Of a stretch of 64,000 bases of DNA, positions 43,731 through 51,956 are shown in pieces. The stretch comes from Clostridiales bacterium (GTDB lineage: Bacteria; Bacillota; Clostridia; Oscillospirales; Oscillospiraceae). Location of the stretch: NCBI GenBank assembly GCA_019420945.1, contig JAHZGF010000042.1, positions 75,177 through 139,176 on the forward strand, given 5' to 3'. A model generated the notes under the pieces. That model did no database searches. It was not told where the DNA came from and saw nothing but the letters and a program-made list of their open reading frames with translations. The position numbers and the translations under genes are program-made. Numbering within the stretch: the first letter of the stretch is position 1; every line of letters begins with the position of its first letter.

Positions 43731-44696
43731 TTAGCAGAGAAACTGCTGCGTTTTGCGCATTCTGCGCCAGTAACGGGCCCCGTCGGCGGGGGGCTCCGTG
43801 AGAAATTCCAGTTCCCCGGCCTGGGCTATGGCCTCGATCCGACCTGCCAGAAAACCGTCACTTACCCCAGGCAGCTGGCTCAATACCCGCCCCAGCACCT
43901 GGACCTCGTCAAACTCCTCCGGCTGTCGGGCAATTTCCCGGTGCAGGAAGCAGTCATAAAAATCTGCCGGTACACTGGTCAGTCTGCCGTTGAGACAGGC
44001 TCGCAGCGGGGCGTTCTCCCGCTGGAGATTTTCCCAGATCAGACGGCAGCCATGGCGGGTTTCCGGAGAAACCGGTTGGGCCAGGTCCAGAAAACGGCCC
44101 CACTGGCCGGGATCCACTTCCCCCCAGCCCCGCCAGGACACCATGGTTCCATCTTCCCGGGAGATAAATGGAGGCAGCTTAATGACCTCCACCGGGCCTT
44201 GAGCTTCGGCTTCCTCCAGCCGGGCCATGAGCCAGTAAAAGCCGCAGAGATCATCGGGGGTGTCGCTGTACCAGATCCGGAGCAGTTCCCCCTGTCGGGA
44301 GGCCGCAAAAATCCGGCCCAGGGCCTGCTGGGCCTGATCTTGAAGCTTTGCGCAGTCCTGCTCCATGTCGCCCACTACAAAGCTGTACAGTTTCTGCAGT
44401 TCCGCCTGGCGCTTGGGACCGGGCACATCCTCAGAGATGTCTCCAACGCTTAGACTCAGGGCAAAACCCAGCACGTCCCCGGGATTGCCTCCCAGTGGGA
44501 TCGCCTGCTCCCAGGCCCGGCGTTCCTGTTCCTCTGCCTGGCGCTGGGCCTGGGCAATCTCTTCCGGGGTGGGTTCGGTGCCATCGTCATGGGAGACAAC
44601 CACCCCGATGCAGCCCCGCTGATATTCGCCCTGACCAAAGTGCTGGGCATATTTGAGGGTGCCGCAGGCGCTGTCACTGAATACGATCTCAAGCAT
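43731..44696 (-). CDS. DUF1835/DUF3658 family protein
   Basis: 321 residues with the DUF1835 start MLEIVFSDSACGTLKYA, a central RIWYSDTPDDLCGFYWLMA stretch and a C-terminal DUF3658-like part. These proteins are frequent in Clostridia and Bacilli and have no known activity. It is 17 bp upstream of hemZ, probably co-transcribed. Confidence 0.75.
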   Translation of the reverse strand: MLEIVFSDSACGTLKYAQHFGQGEYQRGCIGVVVSHDDGTEPTPEEIAQAQRQAEEQERRAWEQAIPLGGNPGDVLGFALSLSVGDISEDVPGPKRQAELQKLYSFVVGDMEQDCAKLQDQAQQALGRIFAASRQGELLRIWYSDTPDDLCGFYWLMARLEEAEAQGPVEVIKLPPFISREDGTMVSWRGWGEVDPGQWGRFLDLAQPVSPETRHGCRLIWENLQRENAPLRACLNGRLTSVPADFYDCFLHREIARQPEEFDEVQVLGRVLSQLPGVSDGFLAGRIEAIAQAGELEFLTEPPADGARYWRRMRKTQQFLC

Positions 44697-44735
44697 GATT
44701 TTCTCCTTTTGCGCTGTAAAGAGATAAATTATTCC

Positions 44736-44764
44736 TTGCGCCCGCCGAGGTGGGGTGCTATCAT
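44736..44764 (+). promoter_or_regulatory. Promoter of the DMT exporter gene
   Basis: TTGCGC (44736-44741), 17-bp spacer, TATCAT (44759-44764). It lies just upstream of the start of the divergent DUF1835 gene. Confidence 0.68.
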
Positions 44765-44824
44765 AATATCTGTTGAATCCACCGTTGGGTGGTTTTATTT
44801 GCGTATCATGGGAAGTTGCCGTGT

Positions 44825-45739
44825 ATGGAGAAGGGAAGAGTAGAGTTGGAACAGAAGAAAGCCACCGCTAATGTACTCCTGGCCGGGGTGCTCTGGGGAA
44901 TCATCAGTATTTTTGTCCGGGGGCTGTCCGCCGCCGGCTTGAACTCCTTGCAGATCACCGAGGTGCGGATGATCGTGGGAGCCCTGGGGATGGCCCTGGT
45001 GCTGCTGATTCGGGCACCGGAAAAGTTCAAAATCCACCCCAAAGACCTCTGGATGTTCTTTGGCACCGGGGTGGTCAGTGTGGTGTTCTTCAACGTGTGT
45101 TATTTCACCGCCATGCAGCGCAGCGAGGTCTCCATTGCCGTAGTGCTGCTCTACACCTCGCCGGTGTTCGTCATGCTGATGAGCGCCCTCTTCTTCCGGG
45201 AAAAAATCACGCCCCTGAAGCTGCTGGCTTTGGCCATGACCATGGCGGGCAGCGTCTGCGTGGCGGGGCTGGTAGGGGGCAGCTACCACCTGTCCTGGCT
45301 GGTGCTGCTGCTGGGGCTGGGTTCCGGCTTCTTCTATGCCACCTATTCCATCTTCGGCCAGGTGGCTCTGAAGAAGTACGATACCATGACCGTCACCTTC
45401 TATACCTTCCTGGTGGCGGCCCTCTGCGCCCTGCCCTTCAGCGGCATCGGCGCCATTGTGACCACTGCCGCCGCAAGCCCGCTGAATCTGGGCTGCTGCC
45501 TGGGTATCGGGGTGTTCTGCACCATCCTGCCCTACCTGTTCTACTCCAGCGGCCTGGGCCATATGGAGGCCAGCCGGGCGGCCATCCTGGCCACAGTGGA
45601 GCCCCTGGTGGGGGCACTGCTGGGGATGATCGCCTACCGGGAGACGGTGAGCGGGGTTAAATTACTGGGCATCGCTCTGATCTTCGGGGCGGTGGTGGTG
45701 CTGAACCTGAAACCTCGGCGGCTTAAAGCCGTTGCATGA
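44825..45739 (+). CDS. EamA/DMT-family membrane exporter
   Basis: 304 residues, ten predicted helices in two EamA repeats; cues are VLLAGVLWGIISIFVRGL and the helix 4 VLLYTSPVFVMLMSALFF. Start uncertain: ATG 44825, or TTG 44846 which has the better ribosome-binding site (AAGGGAAG 7 nt away). It is paralogous to the exporter at 13102. The stop overlaps the convergent metallo-hydrolase stop region by 17 bp. Substrate unknown. Confidence 0.88.
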   Translation: MEKGRVELEQKKATANVLLAGVLWGIISIFVRGLSAAGLNSLQITEVRMIVGALGMALVLLIRAPEKFKIHPKDLWMFFGTGVVSVVFFNVCYFTAMQRSEVSIAVVLLYTSPVFVMLMSALFFREKITPLKLLALAMTMAGSVCVAGLVGGSYHLSWLVLLLGLGSGFFYATYSIFGQVALKKYDTMTVTFYTFLVAALCALPFSGIGAIVTTAAASPLNLGCCLGIGVFCTILPYLFYSSGLGHMEASRAAILATVEPLVGALLGMIAYRETVSGVKLLGIALIFGAVVVLNLKPRRLKAVA

Positions 45740-46337
45740 AGGGGTTGTACTTCCGCTCGTAGTCCAGGGTAGTGGAGCTCTCGTGGCCGGGATAGACCCG
45801 GTAATCTCCCGGCAGATCCGCCAGCCGTTTCAGAGAGCGCTGCATGTCCCCAAAACTGCCGCCGGGGAAATCCGTGCGGCCACAGGAGCCGCAGAACAGG
45901 GTGTCTCCGGTGAGGAGCACATCCTCCACCCGGAGGGTGACGGAGCCCGGGGTGTGGCCCGGAGTCCGCAAAACGTCGATCTTCAGATTGCCCAGCTCCA
46001 CGGTGTCGCCTTCGTCATAAAAGCGCACCGAGGCAACCTCGCCCATGGAGTAGCCGAACTGGCCCCCGTCCCGGGCCTCGGGATAATCTGCCTCGGTAAT
46101 GTAGACCGGCAGGTCGGGGTGGGCAGCCAGAATGTCCTGCACCCCCAACACATGGTCAAAGTGGCCGTGGGTGAGCAGAATCATTTTCACGTCCAGATTG
46201 TCCTGCTTGATCTTGGCCAGGATCTGGTCGGCGCTTCCGCCGGGGTCCACAATGGCGGCGGCGTTGCCGGCAGTCTCGTCGTAAAGTAAATAGCAGTTGG
46301 TGCCGATGAGTCCAACGGCCAGGGAATCCAATTTCAT
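45723..46337 (-). CDS. Metallo-beta-lactamase fold hydrolase, glyoxalase II-like
   Basis: 204 residues. The dinuclear metal motif THGHFDH at 56-62 (His57, His59, Asp61, His62) and later RTPGHTPGS, DTLF and YPGHE residues are intact. This size and motif set are typical of Firmicutes YqgX-like hydrolases. Last gene of the recJ-rel-dtd run on the minus strand, 53 bp after dtd. Confidence 0.88.
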   Translation of the reverse strand: MKLDSLAVGLIGTNCYLLYDETAGNAAAIVDPGGSADQILAKIKQDNLDVKMILLTHGHFDHVLGVQDILAAHPDLPVYITEADYPEARDGGQFGYSMGEVASVRFYDEGDTVELGNLKIDVLRTPGHTPGSVTLRVEDVLLTGDTLFCGSCGRTDFPGGSFGDMQRSLKRLADLPGDYRVYPGHESSTTLDYERKYNPFMQRL

Positions 46338-46390
46338 AATGCGTTACCTCGCTTGCTGTAGTACGGTCTGACTCTTTTTGGGTCGGGCCG

Positions 46391-46849
46391 TTATTTGTTT
46401 CGCTCCGGCCAGTCCTTGGAGTCAAAGAGCAGGGTGACGGGGCCGTCGTTGCAGGACTCCACCTGCATGTCGGCCCCAAACTCGCCGTGCTCCACATGGA
46501 AGCCCAGCGCCCGGCACTCTGCCATGAACTGCTCATAGAGGGGGATGGCCTGATCCGGCTTGGCGGCCCCGGTAAAGCCGGGGCGGCGGGATTTCAGGTC
46601 GGCGTAAAGGGTGAACTGGCTGACCACCAGCAACTGGCCTTCCACGGCGGCCAGGTTGCGGTTCATTTTGCCGTTTTCGTCCTCAAAGACCCGGCAGCCG
46701 CAGACTTTGTCCGCCAACAGGGCGGCGTCCCGGGGGGTATCCTCGGGACCGACGCCCAACAAAACCAAAAAACCCCGGCCAATGGCGCCGTTTACTTTTC
46801 CGTCAATGGTGACGCTGGCCCGGCTTACCCGGGTGACAACTGCTTTCAT
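46391..46849 (-). CDS. dtd: D-aminoacyl-tRNA deacylase
   Basis: 152 residues. It removes D-amino acids (and Gly) mischarged on tRNA. The two catalytic motifs are SQFTLYAD and NDGPVT; the latter carries the cross-subunit Gly-Pro motif that enforces chirality. It lies 4 bp after rel, a common Firmicutes neighbourhood. Confidence 0.97.
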   Translation of the reverse strand: MKAVVTRVSRASVTIDGKVNGAIGRGFLVLLGVGPEDTPRDAALLADKVCGCRVFEDENGKMNRNLAAVEGQLLVVSQFTLYADLKSRRPGFTGAAKPDQAIPLYEQFMAECRALGFHVEHGEFGADMQVESCNDGPVTLLFDSKDWPERNK

Positions 46850-46853
46850 AACC

Positions 46854-49085
46854 TCACCCCTTTGAACGGTTGACGGTCATAACGCCGTTGACACCGTTGA
46901 TTTTCCGCATCACAGCGTTGACTTCGTCCCGGGAGTGGACCTGCAGCAGGGCGGTAATAACGGCAAAGCCGTCGGGGGTGCCCTTGGCGGACAGGCTGTT
47001 TACCTTCACCTGAGCAGCAGACAGGGCGGCGGCCACGTCCAAGAACAGGTTCTGCCGGTCCTTGGCGGTGATCTCCAGGCTGGTCTGATAGGCCTCCTGG
47101 CTGGTGTCACCCCAGCTCACCGTGACCCAGCGGCCCCGCTCCTCCGGCTTGCGCCGGGCAGGATCCGCGTTGGGACAGTCCTGCCGGTGGACGGAAATGC
47201 CATAGCCCCGGGTGATGAAGCCCACCACCGGATCCCCGGGAACCGGGGTGCAGCACTTGGCGAATTTGACCAGACAGTTGTCCAACCCCTCCACAATGAT
47301 GCCGTTTTTGGTGTGGGTGCTCTTGGGGGCGGGAATGGGCACCGCCGGATTGGAGGCCACATGAAGCCCTTCGCCCCGCTCCAGCATCTCCTGCTGGGCG
47401 GCCTGTTCCTTCTGAAGTTTGCTCAGCCGCAGGATCTCGTCCCGGACCCGAATGACCGCCTTCTGGGCGGTGGTGCCGCCGTAGCCAATGGCAGCGTACA
47501 GATCGTCCAGAGAGCCGTACTTGACTTTTTTCAGCACTTGAGGCAGCACATCCTCCTCCATGAGTTGGGTCATGGAGAGGCCGCTGCGCTTCATTTCCGA
47601 TTCAAAAGCAGCCCGGCCGGTGGCCACATTCTCCTCCCGGCGTTCCTTCTTGAACCACTGGCGGATTTTGTTGCGGGCCTCGTTGCTCTTGCAGATCTTC
47701 ATCCAGTCCCGGCTGGGTCCCCGGGAGGAGTTGGAGGTAATAATCTCCACAATATCGCCGTTGTGAAGCTGGCTGTCAAAGGGGACAATGCGTCCATTGA
47801 CCTTGGCCCCGGTCATCCGGTTGCCCACGGCGGAGTGGATGGAGTAGGCGAAGTCGATGGGAGTAGCCCCGGCGGGCAGGTTAACCACGTCACCCTGGGG
47901 TGTGAACACAAAGACCTCGTCGGCGAACAGATCCACCTTCAGAGAGCGCACAAACTCCTCGGCGTCGGTGTCCTGCTGGCTTTCCAGCAGTTTCCGTACC
48001 CACTCGTAGGTGGCTTCGCTGCTCAGTTTCTGGTTGCCCACCCCGGCTTTGTACTTCCAGTGGGCGGCGATACCGTATTCCGCAATCTGGTGCATTTCCC
48101 AGGTCCGAATCTGAACCTCGAAGGGGATACCCTCCTTGCCAATGACGGTGGTGTGGAGGGACTGGTACATGTTGGGCTTGGGGGTGGAAATATAGTCCTT
48201 AAACCGGTCCGGGACCAGGTTGAACATGTCGTGGACATGGCCCAGCACGTTGTAACAGTCGGCGATATCGTCCACAATAACCCGGAAGGCGTAGAGGTCA
48301 AAAATCTCGTAGAGGGTCTTGTGCTGGGTGTACATCTTCCGGTAAATGGAGTAGATATGCTTGATGCGGCCATAGACGGTGCAGTGGATGCCCTCTTGTT
48401 CCATTCGTTTCTGGAGCTTGGCCTGGGTGTTGGCCAAAAACTCCTGATGGGCGGAAAAGCGGGCTTCCAGCTGGGTTTTGATGTCGTTGTAGCCCACCGG
48501 GTCCAGATATTGGAGGGACAGATCTTCCAGCTCCCACTTCATTCGCTGCATGCCCAGCCGATGGGCCAGGGGAGCATAGATTTCCATGGTCTCCAGGGCC
48601 TTTTCCCGCTGCTTTTTCGGGGTCTGGTACTGCATGGTGCGCATGTTATGGAGCCGGTCACAGATCTTGACCAGAATCACCCGGATGTCCTTGGACATGG
48701 CCAGCAGCATTTTCCGCAGATTTTCCATCTGCTTTTCTTCCCGGCTGGTGTACTGCACTCTTGTCAGTTTGGTGACACCCTCCACCAGGTCCGCCACCGG
48801 CTCCCCAAAGCGCTGGGCCACCTCCTCATGGGTGGCGCCGGTGTCTTCGATGGTGTCATGGAGCAGGGCGGCAATGACGCTGTCCGGATCCAATTCCAGA
48901 TCTGCCACCAAATCTGCCACCGCCAGGGGGTGGGTGATATAGGGCGTGCCGTCCTTGCGCTGCTGGGAGGCGTGGGCGTTGTCAGCATAGGTGAAGGCGT
49001 CAAACAGCCGGGCCTTGTCCAGATTGGGCGTGTAGGAGAGCACCTTGTTTTCCAGTGCGTAATATTGTTCCAGGATCGGGTCCAT
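46854..49085 (-). CDS. relA: Bifunctional (p)ppGpp synthetase/hydrolase Rel
   Basis: 743 residues. Hydrolase HD domain with HDTIED (His76, Asp77), synthetase domain, TGS domain ([18 protein letters not shown]) and C-terminal zinc-finger-like and ACT domains. The synthetase loop reads RFKD at 294-297, the RXKD form typical of bifunctional Rel rather than the EXDD of RelA. ATG 49085 follows GGAG at 9 nt. It is between recJ and dtd on the same strand and controls the stringent response. Confidence 0.96.
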   Translation of the reverse strand: MDPILEQYYALENKVLSYTPNLDKARLFDAFTYADNAHASQQRKDGTPYITHPLAVADLVADLELDPDSVIAALLHDTIEDTGATHEEVAQRFGEPVADLVEGVTKLTRVQYTSREEKQMENLRKMLLAMSKDIRVILVKICDRLHNMRTMQYQTPKKQREKALETMEIYAPLAHRLGMQRMKWELEDLSLQYLDPVGYNDIKTQLEARFSAHQEFLANTQAKLQKRMEQEGIHCTVYGRIKHIYSIYRKMYTQHKTLYEIFDLYAFRVIVDDIADCYNVLGHVHDMFNLVPDRFKDYISTPKPNMYQSLHTTVIGKEGIPFEVQIRTWEMHQIAEYGIAAHWKYKAGVGNQKLSSEATYEWVRKLLESQQDTDAEEFVRSLKVDLFADEVFVFTPQGDVVNLPAGATPIDFAYSIHSAVGNRMTGAKVNGRIVPFDSQLHNGDIVEIITSNSSRGPSRDWMKICKSNEARNKIRQWFKKERREENVATGRAAFESEMKRSGLSMTQLMEEDVLPQVLKKVKYGSLDDLYAAIGYGGTTAQKAVIRVRDEILRLSKLQKEQAAQQEMLERGEGLHVASNPAVPIPAPKSTHTKNGIIVEGLDNCLVKFAKCCTPVPGDPVVGFITRGYGISVHRQDCPNADPARRKPEERGRWVTVSWGDTSQEAYQTSLEITAKDRQNLFLDVAAALSAAQVKVNSLSAKGTPDGFAVITALLQVHSRDEVNAVMRKINGVNGVMTVNRSKG

Positions 49086-49162
49086 AGGATCATCTCCGTT
49101 GCGATACAAAGTAGGTTGCCCTGTGGGGCGAAAAAGGAAAAACGGGCAATCTGCCGTGTGGT

Positions 49163-51232
49163 TTATTCCAGCATGCTGCGCAGGGCCCGCAGAATCTCCG
49201 AGGCTTCCAGATCCACCTTGCCGCTGACGGGCTGGAGCCGGATCTGCACCAGATTGGGCTCAGCGGTGAATCGGATCAGACCCCGCTCCTGGAGGACTTC
49301 CAGGCAGATCATGGTCCGGGCATAGGTCTCCCGCTGGCCTGCGGAGCGGGAAATGTTCCGGGCCAGCCGAGTGGGAGACTCCCGGAACAGGTTGGAGGCG
49401 GCGTGGGCAGAGAGATAGCGCCACACCGCTACAAAATCCTGCCGTTCCGGCAGCAGCATGGCCAACTCTCTTCCCTGAAAGGATTCCCCCTGTTTCCAAC
49501 GCTGATACAGCATCCGGTCCAGCTGGGAGAGGGAGGGGGCGGCCTTCAGGTCCACCAGCATCAGCTGGATGGTGCAGTTGCCCCGGAATTGGTTGATTTG
49601 GGGATAAAAGGCCAGATCAGCCCGAGAGCCGGGCTGCAGTCCTGTGGCCTCCGGGGGATAGGAGAAAAGAATGGCGTCAAAGCTGTACCCATCCCGGGCT
49701 ACCTTGAGCCGGGTGTGGCGGCCTTTTCCCACCGGGGTGACGGAGGAGACAGTGACGCCGCTGAGAACAAAAACCGGCTGAGGATTGCCGGTGCCGAAGG
49801 GTTCCAGGGCGTGCAGGTCGGAGACATTTTTCAGGGTGATGAGCCCCGCATCCTCCAGAACCGCATCCACCTGGAGGGTGGACACCTGGGCATGCTCCCC
49901 CCGCCACAGGGCGTTGATCTGCTGCATTTTAGCCCGGAAGGGTGCGATATTCTCCTCAAGAATGGTGAAACCGGCGGCCAGTTCATGGCCGCCAAAACCC
50001 TCCAACAGAGGCTCGCACTGCTCCAGTGCATTGAACAAATTGAAGCCGCCCCAGGAGCGGCAGGAGCCCTTGCCCCGGTTTTCCTCATCCAGGCAGATCA
50101 TGAAGGCCGGAACAGAGAAACGTTCCGCCAGCCGGGAGGCCACAATGCCCACCACGCCCTGGTGCCAGTTGCGGCCGGCCAGAACGATGGCGTCCTGGGC
50201 AAGCTCCGGATGGGCCTCCAGCAGTTCCAGGCACTGGGCGAAGATCTCCTGTTCAATGAGTTGGCGCTCCCGATTCAAATCACAGAGGGTTTGAGCCAGG
50301 GTGGCCCCTTCCTGGAGATCCTGAGTCAGCAGCAGCTGAGCCGCCACCTGGGGGCATCCCATCCGGCCTGCGGCGTTGATCCGGGGGGCCAGGGAGAAGC
50401 CAATGCCGGTGGAGGTGATGGCTTTTCCCTCCATGCCGCACTCCCGGATCAGCATCCGCAGTCCGGGACGGCTGGTATCTTCCAGAGCCCGCAGGCCCAG
50501 GGTGACAATGGCCCGGTTTTCATCGGTGAGGCTCATCACATCGGCCACCGTGCCGATGGCGGCCAGATCGGCGTATTCCGAAAGTACCTGAGGACGCTGT
50601 TCCGGCCCGGTCAGGGCCAGCACCAGCTTCAATGCCACTCCGACCCCTGCTAACTGTTTGAAAGGGTAGGGGCAATCAGGCCGATGGGGGTTGATGACAG
50701 CCACCGCCCGGGGCAGATCCTCCTTGCACTCGTGGTGATCGGTGATGATGACGTCCATGCCGATCCCCCGGGCGTAGTCCGCCTCTTTCAGGTTGGTAAT
50801 GCCGCAATCCACGCTGATCAGCAGCCGGGCCCCTTTCAGCCGGAGTCGGGTGATGGCGTCGGTGTTGAGAGAATAGCCCTCGGTGAGCCGGTCAGGGATA
50901 TAAGGGATGACCTTGGCTCCTTGGGCCGTCAGATAGGAGGACAGCAAACAGGTGGCAGTGATGCCGTCCACGTCGTAGTCTCCGTAGACGGCGATGGTTT
51001 CTCCAGCCTCCAGAGCCTGCCGGATACGTTCCACCGCCGGGGCCATGTCCTGGAGCAGCATCGGGTCATGGAGCTGACCCGGCTCTGCAGCCAGAAAGCG
51101 GTCCGCCTCTTCCCGGGAGCGAATGCCTCGGACAGACAGTGCCAGCGCTGCCAGAGGAGATACTCCCCCGGACAAAAGCGCCCGCTCTGCCTCCTCCTCC
51201 CGGGGAGCAGAATTCCATAATTCGTATTTCAT
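49163..51232 (-). CDS. recJ: Single-stranded-DNA-specific exonuclease RecJ
   Basis: 689-residue 5'-3' exonuclease of the DHH family. Motifs YGDYDVDGITATCLL (Mn2+ ligands), ITDHHE and the DHHA1 glycine-rich GGHELAAGF are present, with an OB-fold downstream. It is the first gene of the recJ-rel-dtd-hydrolase run and follows its own promoter. About 77 bp separate it from rel. Confidence 0.95.
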   Translation of the reverse strand: MKYELWNSAPREEEAERALLSGGVSPLAALALSVRGIRSREEADRFLAAEPGQLHDPMLLQDMAPAVERIRQALEAGETIAVYGDYDVDGITATCLLSSYLTAQGAKVIPYIPDRLTEGYSLNTDAITRLRLKGARLLISVDCGITNLKEADYARGIGMDVIITDHHECKEDLPRAVAVINPHRPDCPYPFKQLAGVGVALKLVLALTGPEQRPQVLSEYADLAAIGTVADVMSLTDENRAIVTLGLRALEDTSRPGLRMLIRECGMEGKAITSTGIGFSLAPRINAAGRMGCPQVAAQLLLTQDLQEGATLAQTLCDLNRERQLIEQEIFAQCLELLEAHPELAQDAIVLAGRNWHQGVVGIVASRLAERFSVPAFMICLDEENRGKGSCRSWGGFNLFNALEQCEPLLEGFGGHELAAGFTILEENIAPFRAKMQQINALWRGEHAQVSTLQVDAVLEDAGLITLKNVSDLHALEPFGTGNPQPVFVLSGVTVSSVTPVGKGRHTRLKVARDGYSFDAILFSYPPEATGLQPGSRADLAFYPQINQFRGNCTIQLMLVDLKAAPSLSQLDRMLYQRWKQGESFQGRELAMLLPERQDFVAVWRYLSAHAASNLFRESPTRLARNISRSAGQRETYARTMICLEVLQERGLIRFTAEPNLVQIRLQPVSGKVDLEASEILRALRSMLE

Positions 51233-51291
51233 TGTCGCAAACCTCGATAGCCGTCTCCAAAGCGAACGGCGAGAAAGAATATATTGAACTA

Positions 51292-51320
51292 ATTATAGCA
51301 AAAACCCCTATCAAATACAA
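51292..51320 (-). promoter_or_regulatory. Promoter of recJ
   Basis: Minus-strand TTGTAT (51315-51320), 17-bp spacer, extended -10 TGCTATAAT (hexamer 51292-51297). Confidence 0.78.
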
Positions 51321-51355
51321 GGGTTTGCCCCCTGGAAAGAAGGGCGGAAACGGGT

Positions 51356-51384
51356 TTGTATTGATGGCAAAAATATGCTAGAAT
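51356..51384 (+). promoter_or_regulatory. Promoter of ybaK
   Basis: TTGTAT (51356-51361), 17-bp spacer, TAGAAT (51379-51384). Divergent from the recJ promoter by about 35 bp. Confidence 0.75.
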
Positions 51385-51413
51385 AGCCCGGTAACAAGGC
51401 AGGTGTATTATCC

Positions 51414-51905
51414 ATGAAAGAGCAGAAAACCAACGTGATGCGCATTCTGGACCAGAAAAAGATCCCCTACGAGGCCAAGCATTACCCCCATGGGGATGAG
51501 GCGGTGGACGGCATCACCGTAGCCCAGTCCCTGGGCCAGGATCCGGCCAGTGTTTTTAAAACCCTGGTGACCCGGGGAAGCAAGGGCGGCTATTATGTCT
51601 TTGTGATCCCGGTGGCAGAGGAGCTGGATCTGAAAAAAGCCGCCAAGGCGGTGGGGGAGAAGAGCGTGGCTATGCTCCATGTGAAAGAGCTGCTTCCCCT
51701 GACCGGCTATGTCCGGGGCGGCTGCTCCCCGGTGGGGATGAAGAAGCAATTTCCCACCGTGTTCCACGCCTCGGCGCTGGAACAGAGTGCTATTGCTGTC
51801 TCCGCAGGTAAAATTGGAGATCAGGTGGTGGTGGAACCCCAGGCACTGGCCAAACTGGTCCGGGGCAGTTTTGCCGACCTGGTGATGGAGCGGGACGGGA
51901 CGTAA
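51414..51905 (+). CDS. ybaK: Cys-tRNA(Pro)/Cys-tRNA(Cys) deacylase YbaK/EbsC
   Basis: 163-residue editing protein that hydrolyses Cys mischarged onto tRNA-Pro. The core has VFKTLVTRG with the catalytic Lys, and LLPLTGYVRGGCSPVGMKK, the conserved GXXXP-type loop. ATG 51414 is 16-30 nt after the promoter start and has a moderate ribosome-binding site (AGGTG). It is followed by tex. Confidence 0.92.
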   Translation: MKEQKTNVMRILDQKKIPYEAKHYPHGDEAVDGITVAQSLGQDPASVFKTLVTRGSKGGYYVFVIPVAEELDLKKAAKAVGEKSVAMLHVKELLPLTGYVRGGCSPVGMKKQFPTVFHASALEQSAIAVSAGKIGDQVVVEPQALAKLVRGSFADLVMERDGT

Positions 51906-51956
51906 ACTTCCCGTTCGCACCCTAGGATAAGTTAACACAACAAGGAGTTATGTAAT

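Noticed and set aside
46935..49325. Open frame of almost 800 codons antisense to rel
   Set aside because: Opposite a clearly identified Rel protein with all motifs; composition is typical of an antisense shadow.
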